DNA from: PBB1 sp043749095
GTDB lineage: Bacteria > Pseudomonadota > Gammaproteobacteria > Burkholderiales > Burkholderiaceae_C
DNA length: 18,088 bases
Assembly: GCA_043749095.1 (NCBI GenBank)
Contig: JAYVEB010000044.1
Location: 1-18,088 of the forward strand
Direction of reading: 5' to 3'
Below, piece by piece: positions 1-5,564 of this stretch. Position numbers and translations under genes: made by a program. Below the pieces are notes generated by a model that searched no databases, was not told the origin of the DNA, and was given only the letters and a program-made list of their open reading frames with translations. The first letter of the stretch is position 1. Every line of letters begins with the position of its first letter.

Positions 1-1732
1 GTGAGGACCGCGACACCCGCGCGGTGTTCGGTGACTACATCAGCGTCTACGACATGCAGCAGGCCAGGGAAGATGGCGCGACAGTCGCCATCTACTACGA
101 GAGCCGGCTGGCCCGGCTGGGCCTGAAGGCCGACGAACTGGCCACCATCGACGACGAGGTCGACGAGCTGGCCGAAGACGAAGAGGAAAGCCAGCAGGCG
201 AAGCTGAAGAGCCGCTGGGCCGCGCTGGAAAAAGTGGTCGGTGCCGAGCCGCGAATCGCCCGTGTGGCAGCCGACCTGGTGGCGCACTTCGAGGAACGCA
301 ACACCGCTCAGACCGGCAAGGCGATGGTGGTCGGCATGAGCCGCGACATCTGCGTGCACCTGTACGACGAGATCATCAAGCTGCGGCCCGACTGGCACAG
401 CGCCGACCCGGAAGCAGGTGCCATCAAGATCGTGATGACCGGCTCGGCCAGCGACAAGGCGCTGCTGCGGCCGCACATCTACAGCGCCCAGGTCAAGAAG
501 CGACTGGAAAAGCGCTTCAAGAACCCGGGCGATCCGCTGCGCATCGTGATCGTGCGAGACATGTGGCTGACCGGCTTCGACGCGCCCTGCGTGCACACGC
601 TCTACATCGACAAGCCGATGAAGGGCCACAACCTGATGCAGGCGATCGCCCGCGTGAACCGGGTGTTCAAGGACAAGCAGGGTGGGCTGGTGGTCGACTA
701 CATCGGTATCGCCAACGAGTTGAAGTCGGCATTGAAGGAATACACCGCCAGCCAGGGCGCGGCCGACCGACGGTGGACGCGCACGAGGCCTACAGCGTGC
801 TGGCCGAGAAGCTCGATGCACTGCGCGGCATGCTGCATGGTTTCGACTACTCGGGCTTCCTGACCGGTGGCCACAAGACCTTGGCCGGCGCGGCCAACTT
901 CGTGCTGGGAATCAAGGATGGCAAGAAGCGCTTCGCCGACACCGCCCTGGCGATGAGCAAGGCGTTCACGCTGTGCTGCACGCTCGACGAGGCCAAGGCG
1001 GTGCGCGAGGAGGTGGCCTTCTTCCAGGCGGTAAAGGTGATCCTGACCAAGCGCGACATCACCGCGCAGAAGAAGACCGACGAGGCGCGCGAGCTGGCGA
1101 TCCGCCAGATCATCAGTTCGGCCGTGGTGTCTGATGAAGTGGTCGACATCTTCGACGCAGTGGGCCTGGACAAGCCGAACATCGGCATCCTCGACGACGC
1201 GTTCCTGGCCGAGGTGCGCAACTTGCCCGAGCGCAACTTGGCGGTGGAGTTGCTGGAACGCTTGCTCGAAGGCGAGATCAAGTCACGCTTCGCGACCAAC
1301 GTGGTTCAGAACAAGAAGTTCTCGGACATGCTGACCAGCGTGGTGCAGCGCTACCAGAACCGCTCGATCGAAGCTGCCCAGGTGATGGAAGAGCTGGTGC
1401 AGATGGCCAGGGACTTCCGCTAGGCGGCGGGGCGCGGTGAAGAGCTCGGGCTGACGGAAGACGAGGTGCGATTCTACGACGCGCTGGCCAACAACGAATC
1501 GGCGGTGCGCGAACTCACCAATGAAACGCTGAAGAAGATCGCCCACGAACCGGCCGAGAACCTGCGCAAGAACCTGACCGTGGACTGGTCGCAGCGCGAC
1601 AGCGTGCAGGCCAAGCTGCGCTTGATGGTCAAACGCATCCTGCGCAAGTACAAGTACCCGCCAGATCAGCAGGATGCAGCGGTGGAGTTGGTGCTGCAGC
1701 AGGCGAAGGCGCTGGCGGAGGCTTGGGCCTGA
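1..1732 (+). pseudogene. hsdR: Type I restriction enzyme R subunit (HsdR), 3' part, broken by frameshift and amber codon
   Basis: This is the C-terminal part of the ATP-dependent translocase/endonuclease subunit of a type I restriction system; the 5' end lies before the window. The first segment (frame starting at base 3, to about 758) carries AVFGDYISVYDMQQA and late helicase motifs, including TGFDAP and QAIARVNRVF. The reading frame then changes: the text jumps from KEYTASQG to RGRPTVDAHEAY, which fits loss of one C after base 758. The second segment continues to QMARDFR and meets TAG at 1421-1423. The same frame resumes at once with AAGRGEELGLTEDEV and runs to the TGA at 1730-1732, ending AKALAEAWA. 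The resumed text is good HsdR C-terminus, so the amber codon probably replaced a sense codon such as GAG or AAG. With two lesions the full-length protein cannot be made unless one is a sequencing error. Any hsdM and hsdS would lie upstream, outside the window. Family assignment is firm; pseudogene status is inferred. Confidence 0.85.
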
Positions 1733-1743
1733 GCGTCTGGTGC

Positions 1744-2406
1744 TCAGCCCGCCACCGCCCGCAGCGCCTTCCAGCCTTTGCCGTGCATGCAGACGACGAA
1801 GCCGCGGGTCACCTGCTGCGTCTTTGCGTTGGGCTTGTGTGCCTCGCCCAGTGTGGCGACGCACTCGCTCGTGTCTGCCACCAGGGCTTCCCGATCGGCA
1901 CCGATCTTCCACCACGAGCTGATCGAGTAAAGGTCCAGCGGGCTGGGTGGTGGCGGCGGCGATGAAGCTGCGGTCGGAATTGCGGGCGGTGCTGCCTGCG
2001 TCGCAACGCTGTTGGCATTGCTGCTGATGGCCGTGCCCACGCTCGCCACCGATGCCTTGCCGGCTACCGCGGGCTTCTCAGCAGCAGGAGCTGTTGCCGT
2101 GGCAGCAAGAGCGGCTGCTGCCGGCTGGGCCGGCGTCACCGGCACGAACGCGGGTGTGATGAACACGCTCGCGTTGCGGTTGTCAGGGCTCACGCCCGCC
2201 GTGGCGAACAGATCGACGTCATCCAGCTTCTTGACCGTCCAGCCCTTGTCTTCCAAGCATTGCTCCGCGGCTTTGTCGCTGCCTGCCGATTGGCAGGCAG
2301 CCTTCGCGGCTTCCAGGTCTTGCGTCGATGCGCCCCGCTTGTACGAGAGCTCGCCGCAGCCGCTGACCACCAAGGACAGCACCGCCATCCATAACAACTT
2401 CTTCAT
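1744..2406 (-). CDS. Putative lipoprotein with two Cys...Cys-KGW repeats, function unknown
   Basis: This encodes 220 residues starting MKKLLWMAVLSLVVSGC, a lipoprotein signal peptide whose lipobox VSGC puts the modified cysteine at residue 17. An ATG twelve codons upstream is in frame, but the one chosen directly precedes the KK-plus-hydrophobic signal and follows a weak GAAGG ribosome site. The mature part has an N-terminal module ending ...EQCLEDKGW, a long Ala/Pro-rich low-complexity linker including PPPPPSP, and a C-terminal module ending ...VVCMHGKGW. The two modules look like diverged copies of one Cys-spacer-Cys-x3-KGW unit. No enzyme motif is visible and I do not recognise the family. 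It is probably anchored in the cell envelope. It is convergent with the hsdR remnant, 11 bases apart, and downstream of the ANTAR gene on the same strand, separated by 176 bases. That gap suggests its own promoter, though I could not find a convincing one. Confidence 0.75.
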   Translation of the reverse strand: MKKLLWMAVLSLVVSGCGELSYKRGASTQDLEAAKAACQSAGSDKAAEQCLEDKGWTVKKLDDVDLFATAGVSPDNRNASVFITPAFVPVTPAQPAAAALAATATAPAAEKPAVAGKASVASVGTAISSNANSVATQAAPPAIPTAASSPPPPPSPLDLYSISSWWKIGADREALVADTSECVATLGEAHKPNAKTQQVTRGFVVCMHGKGWKALRAVAG

Positions 2407-2500
2407 GCATTGCCTTCGCTGGTTGGATCGATGCCCTGGCAACGTTGACCGAGCCAGAGCCGGCGCTCACGCCGACCCGCTACGAAATGCTGCAGAGACG

Positions 2501-2523
2501 GCAGATGCGACATGCGCCTCTGC
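2501..2523 (-). terminator. Stem-loop between ANTAR gene and lipoprotein gene, no T-tract
   Basis: GCAGATGCG (2501-2509) can pair with CGCCTCTGC (2515-2523), giving eight of nine pairs with one mismatch, around a five-base loop. It lies about 60 bases past the stop codon of the ANTAR-type regulator and could end or stabilise its transcript. No run of T follows on the minus strand, so it is not a standard intrinsic terminator. The rest of 2407-2582 shows nothing I can name. Confidence 0.3.
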
Positions 2524-2582
2524 ACTGAGCAAGAAACGAGCACGCCGAAATCGCGCGTCGCCCGAATCTTTCTGTGCCGTGA

Positions 2583-3881
2583 TCAGGCGGTCGCCGCCTT
2601 CGCTTTGCCGGTCGGCTCGATCAGCACATGCGCCGCCTGCTCGCAGTGTTCGGTCATCTGATCGAACAGCGTCAACAGCACCTCGCTGGCTTCGGCCACC
2701 GAACGCCGGCCGACCTCAGACGCGGCGTCGTGCAGGCCCTTCAGCAATTGCTGCCACGGTGCTGCGACGTGTGCCAGTTCGCCGCGCAAGCCCGGCAGGC
2801 CTTCGGCGGTGGCGAACAACCGGGCCTGCGCAGCCTCGAAGGCGCTGATCGTGCGCACCGCATCGGCGGCGGCTGTCTGGGCGGTGTCGCCATCGAGCAG
2901 CGTGGCCAGCAACGCCTGCTTGGCGATGCGCTGCGACAGCATCCGCTGGCGGCCGACCAGGTTCACCAGCGCCAGCGGTGCGTAGGCGTTGCCTGCCTCC
3001 AGCGCGGTGGTCAGCTGGTCGGATGATTCCAGCAGCCGCTCGGCCGCGGTGTCCAGCGCAGCCAGCCGGGCAGTCTGCGGCGTGCTGGCCAGCGCCGGGG
3101 CCAGCTGCTGCCAGACGCTGCGCAGCGCTTTCAGCAGATCGCCGAAGGTCGGTTTCGACAGCCCGCGTTCCAGCAGATCCAGGTTGTCGGCGACGCGCTC
3201 TGTCGAGGCCAGCAGCGCAGTGCGCGCCGCGGGCACATCGACGCCGGCGCATTGCAGCGCATACAGCTTCACCATGTGCTGCGACAGCATGCGCAGCTGG
3301 CCGGCGCGGTTGATCGCCTCGGCGTCGCGTGCCGCGTCGATCAGCCGGCGCGACACCAGGCCGACGCGCTGCTGGCCCTCCATCGATGCGGCGCGCAACA
3401 GGCGGAAGGCTTCGTCCTCAGGGATCTGCCGCGAGCGCATCAGGATGCCCTTGGCGCGGTCGACCAGCTTGCGTTCCTCGTAGCGGTGGGTCAGGTCCTG
3501 GTGCGCGGCACGCTGCTCGCGGTCGTGCGAGTAGCGGGCCTGCGCCAGCTGCACGAGCGGCCGCAGCCGCGCGGGCGCATATCCGTTGACCACGTAGGCG
3601 TGCACACCGGCGCGCAGCGCAGCGGCCAGTGTGGCGGCATCGGCGTCGCTGGTGAACAGCAGCACCGGCAGCGCGGCGTGGTCCTGCAGCGCGGCGAGCG
3701 CCGGCAGCAGTTGCAGCGCGGGGTAGGGCTCCCAGGCCACCAGCAGCTCGGCGCCGCAGCGCGCGGCAGTGCGGATCAGCGCTTCAGCATCGCAGTGCGC
3801 CGCGGTGTTGATGCTGACGGCATGCAGGTCGGCCTCCAGCGCAGGGGCGCCCGGAGCGGCGATCACGAGGGCTGAGGTCAT
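2583..3881 (-). CDS. Nitrate-responsive ANTAR antitermination regulator: pseudo-receiver, ANTAR, two PilJ/NarX-like sensor modules
   Basis: This encodes 432 residues from the ATG at 3879-3881, chosen because the receiver fold begins at once (MTSALVIAAP). Residues 1-115 look like a NasT-type receiver, but the phospho-acceptor aspartate position reads AELLVAWEP and the conserved lysine reads YVVNGY, so phosphorylation is unlikely. Residues 134-185 are an ANTAR RNA-binding domain (ERKLVDRAKGILMRS, EDEAFRLLRAASM). Two sensor modules follow, each with a P-box-like signature: NRAGQLRMLSQHMVKLY (191-207) and LVNLVGRQRMLSQRIAKQ (305-322). This signature belongs to the PilJ/NarX-type N-terminal sensor family, which binds nitrate and nitrite in NarX. 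No membrane segment is seen, so the protein is probably a cytosolic one-component sensor. By analogy with Klebsiella NasR (NIT-ANTAR), it would bind hexaloop hairpins in the leader of the divergent transporter gene and permit expression when nitrate is present. Domain calls are confident; ligand and target are inferred. Confidence 0.85.
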   Translation of the reverse strand: MTSALVIAAPGAPALEADLHAVSINTAAHCDAEALIRTAARCGAELLVAWEPYPALQLLPALAALQDHAALPVLLFTSDADAATLAAALRAGVHAYVVNGYAPARLRPLVQLAQARYSHDREQRAAHQDLTHRYEERKLVDRAKGILMRSRQIPEDEAFRLLRAASMEGQQRVGLVSRRLIDAARDAEAINRAGQLRMLSQHMVKLYALQCAGVDVPAARTALLASTERVADNLDLLERGLSKPTFGDLLKALRSVWQQLAPALASTPQTARLAALDTAAERLLESSDQLTTALEAGNAYAPLALVNLVGRQRMLSQRIAKQALLATLLDGDTAQTAAADAVRTISAFEAAQARLFATAEGLPGLRGELAHVAAPWQQLLKGLHDAASEVGRRSVAEASEVLLTLFDQMTEHCEQAAHVLIEPTGKAKAATA

Positions 3882-3924
3882 GCCGGTGTCTGCGGTGTCG
3901 GAAGGCGCACAGCATAACGGCCGA

Positions 3925-3940
3925 CACGGCGCGCGCCGTG
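3925..3940. promoter_or_regulatory. Perfect 16-bp palindrome in the divergent regulatory region
   Basis: CACGGCGCGCGCCGTG is a perfect inverted repeat 44 bases before the start codon of the ANTAR-type regulator and upstream of the sigma-54 promoter of the transporter. It could be a dimeric operator. GC-rich genomes produce such palindromes by chance fairly often, and I know no named regulator for this one. Confidence 0.3.
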
Positions 3941-3961
3941 GCTGGCAGCGCTGCGTCAGGC

Positions 3962-4000
3962 GCACCAAATCAGCCCGCTGCACTGCACCATTTCCGTGAT
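3962..4000 (+). promoter_or_regulatory. Candidate NtrC enhancer sites upstream of the transporter promoter
   Basis: TGCACCATTTCCGTGAT (3984-4000) has the left half of the NtrC consensus (TGCACCA, A/T centre, TGGTGCA) complete and GTG of the right half in register. A second half-site, GCACCAAAT, begins at 3962. The two GCACCA elements are 23 bases apart, about two helical turns, so bound dimers could lie on the same face. They sit roughly 75-115 bases upstream of the predicted sigma-54 start, within normal enhancer range. The right halves are imperfect, so this remains a candidate. Confidence 0.5.
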
Positions 4001-4049
4001 TTCGACAGGGCCGGACGGACGCGGCGGCCTCGTCCGCGCCATCGCGGGC

Positions 4050-4065
4050 TGGCCCGGGACTTGCG
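4050..4065 (+). promoter_or_regulatory. Sigma-54 (RpoN) promoter, GG-N10-GC
   Basis: TGGCCCGGGACTTGCG matches the -24/-12 consensus TGGCACG-N4-TTGCA. GG is at 4051-4052 and GC at 4063-4064, with exactly ten bases between, the invariant spacing of this class. It points at the nitrate transporter gene and predicts a transcript start near 4076, just at the 5' edge of the first leader stem-loop. Together with the NtrC-like sites upstream, it indicates induction under nitrogen limitation. Confidence 0.7.
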
Positions 4066-4075
4066 GTACCAGATT

Positions 4076-4095
4076 CGGGTGCAGCGACGCACTCG
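4076..4095 (+). ncRNA. Leader stem-loop 1 with ANTAR-type hexaloop (AGCGAC)
   Basis: CGGGTGC (4076-4082) pairs with GCACTCG (4089-4095) over seven pairs, one of them G-U, closing the six-base loop AGCGAC. Targets of ANTAR antiterminators are tandem hairpins with six-base loops having A at position 1 and G at position 4, and this loop fits exactly. It lies at the 5' end of the predicted leader of the transporter mRNA, whose divergent neighbour encodes an ANTAR protein. Folding is by eye only. Confidence 0.55.
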
Positions 4096-4121
4096 ACCCG
4101 GCTTCGGTACATGGCGGGTCG
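4094..4121 (+). repeat. Inverted repeat linking the two leader hairpins, competing fold
   Basis: CGACCCG (4094-4100) and CGGGTCG (4115-4121) are perfect complements over seven bases. The element shares two bases with stem-loop 1 and abuts stem-loop 2. Its left arm core ACCCG can also pair with CGGGT at 4076-4080 inside stem-loop 1. The leader therefore has at least two partly exclusive folds, as expected of a switchable RNA. Confidence 0.4.
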
Positions 4122-4141
4122 CACGCACGACGAGGTGTGTG
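4122..4141 (+). ncRNA. Leader stem-loop 2 with six-base loop (GACGAG)
   Basis: CACGCAC (4122-4128) pairs with GTGTGTG (4135-4141) over seven pairs, one of them G-U, around the six-base loop GACGAG. Stem and loop lengths equal those of stem-loop 1, 26 bases upstream, the tandem arrangement known for ANTAR targets. The loop has G at position 4 but G rather than A at position 1, so it fits the consensus only partly. No standard terminator with a T-tract follows before the transporter gene. Confidence 0.4.
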
Positions 4142-4195
4142 GTGATGTATCTCCCGCGCTGCAGCATGCCGCACCGCGACTCACTGGAGCCCTTC

Positions 4196-4240
4196 ATGGT
4201 TCGCGTCGCCCGCGTTTCGACACGCCTCATCACCCGATGA
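4196..4240 (+). CDS. Candidate 14-residue leader peptide coupled to the transporter start
   Basis: An ATG at 4196-4198 with a good ribosome site (TGGAG, 4185-4189, six bases before it) opens a frame reading MVRVARVSTRLITR. It ends at TGA 4238-4240, which overlaps the transporter ATG (4237-4239) as ATGA. The transporter start has no ribosome site of its own because its upstream bases lie inside this frame. The arrangement suggests that ribosomes finish the short frame and restart on the transporter. The peptide is Arg-rich (four Arg in 14), but no attenuation-type run of one amino acid is present. It may have no function beyond coupling. Confidence 0.45.
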   Translation: MVRVARVSTRLITR

Positions 4241-5505
4241 ACCACTTTCGCATCTTCCTCCGCGCAGGCCATGGCCCGACGCTGTTCGCGGCCTTCCTGT
4301 ACTTTGCCTTCTCGTGCTGCATCTGGGTGCTGAACGGGGCCATGGCGCCGTTCATCAGCGAGACCTTTTCGCTCACGCCCGCCCAGAAGGGCCTGATGCT
4401 ATCGATTCCGATCTTCGCCGGCGCACTGATGCGCTTTCCGCTCGGCGTGCTGGCGCAATACATCGGCCGCAAGCGCGCCACGCTGGTCGAGATGGGGCTG
4501 ATCGCCGTCGCGATGCTGTTCGGTTTCTTCGCGGTCAAGTCCTTCAACGACCTGCTGGCGATGGGCGTGCTGCTCGGCATTGCCGGGGCCAGCTTCGGTG
4601 TCGCGCTGTCGCTCGGCTCGGGCTCGTTCCCGCCGCAGCACAAGGGCCTGGCGATGGGGCTGGTCGGTGCGGGCAACGTCGGCACTGCGGTGTCGGTGCT
4701 GGTCGCGCCGCCACTGGCGCTGTGGCTGGGCTGGCAGGCGGTGTACGGCGTCGCCGCGGTCGCGATCCTGATCCCGATGGTGGTAATGGTGGTGTTCGCC
4801 CAGGAGCCACCCGACGTGGACAGTCATGCGAAGTTTCGCGACCACATCGCCTGCCTGTTCGAAAAGGATGGCTGGGTGTTCAGCCTGATCTACGGCGTGA
4901 CCTTTGGCGGCTTCATCGGCCTGACCACCTTCCTGCCCACCTACTACTACGACCAGTTCGGCGTCAGCAAGGTGCAGGCGGGCCAGCTGACGATGCTGGC
5001 GGCCTTCATGGCAGCGGCAGTGCGCGTGGCCGGTGGCTGGATTTCCGACCGCTGGGGCGGCGTCAACACGCTGACCTGGGTGCTGGTGATCATCTCGATC
5101 ACGCTCGTGCTGATCGGCTTTTCATACAGCTCGCTGCTGCTGACCACTCTGTTGCTGATCGTCTGCTTCGGCGCGCTGGGCGCGGGCAATGGCGCGCTGT
5201 TCCAGTTGGTGCCGCTGCGCTGGCCAAGCACGACGGCGGTGGCCGGCTCCATGATTGGCGAGGTCGGCGCGCTGGGTGGTGGCATCGTGCCGAATGCGAT
5301 GGGTTTTTCGAAGCAGCACTTCGGCACCTACGCCTGGGGCTTCGTGCTGTTCGCGGTGCTGGCGGTGCTGATGCTGGGCGTGATGCGCTACATGCAGATT
5401 CGCTGGACGCGCACCTGGGCCGAAAAGGGAGGCCGCGCCCGCGGCACCCCTGCAGCGGGCCCTCGCCAGGCTTCGGGCCAGCTCACGCTGGCGGCGAAGC
5501 GATGA
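4237..5505 (+). CDS. nasA: Nitrate/nitrite transporter, NarK/NasA family (MFS)
   Basis: This encodes 422 residues of an inner-membrane major facilitator carrier that brings in nitrate for assimilation. The N-terminus FLRAGHGPTLFAAFLYFAFS is typical of the family. The transport arginines of helices 2 and 8 are seen as R66 (LMRFPLG) and R263 (AVRVAGG). Both nitrate-signature motifs are present: VGAGNVGTA (143-151) and LGAGNGALFQLVP (314-326). MFS loop motifs are seen at GVLAQYIGRKR and GGWISDRWGG. Length is usual for the single-domain type. The start at 4237 is chosen because the ATG at 4111 would begin inside the leader hairpins; the upstream 14-codon frame overlaps it by ATGA. The symbol follows Pseudomonas usage, where nasA is the transporter; in Klebsiella nasA is the reductase. 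Expression is probably set by the sigma-54 promoter at 4050 and by the leader RNA. Confidence 0.9.
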   Translation: MNHFRIFLRAGHGPTLFAAFLYFAFSCCIWVLNGAMAPFISETFSLTPAQKGLMLSIPIFAGALMRFPLGVLAQYIGRKRATLVEMGLIAVAMLFGFFAVKSFNDLLAMGVLLGIAGASFGVALSLGSGSFPPQHKGLAMGLVGAGNVGTAVSVLVAPPLALWLGWQAVYGVAAVAILIPMVVMVVFAQEPPDVDSHAKFRDHIACLFEKDGWVFSLIYGVTFGGFIGLTTFLPTYYYDQFGVSKVQAGQLTMLAAFMAAAVRVAGGWISDRWGGVNTLTWVLVIISITLVLIGFSYSSLLLTTLLLIVCFGALGAGNGALFQLVPLRWPSTTAVAGSMIGEVGALGGGIVPNAMGFSKQHFGTYAWGFVLFAVLAVLMLGVMRYMQIRWTRTWAEKGGRARGTPAAGPRQASGQLTLAAKR

Positions 5506-5564
5506 GCGCCGCACGCCGCAGCCGTTTCACCTCGGCCTCTGCGCCGTGTGCGCGGCCTCGCCTG

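Noticed and set aside
740..790. Programmed frameshift in hsdR
   Set aside because: No slippery heptamer is present at the change of frame, and a second lesion lies downstream; a plain deletion is simpler.
2012..2848. Plus-strand open frame of about 278 codons over the lipoprotein and the regulator 3' end
   Set aside because: The opposite strand has a clear lipoprotein signal and a multidomain regulator; this frame is compositionally odd and motif-free.
4202..4217. CGCG-TCGCC-CGCG followed by TTT as the missing leader terminator
   Set aside because: A four-pair stem and three T are too weak, and it lies inside the short open frame; I did not annotate it.
5502..5564. ATGA at the transporter stop (5502-5505) that could couple a following plus-strand gene
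   Set aside because: The frame it opens reads through the antisense of the kinase with no motif or ribosome site, so the overlap is probably chance.
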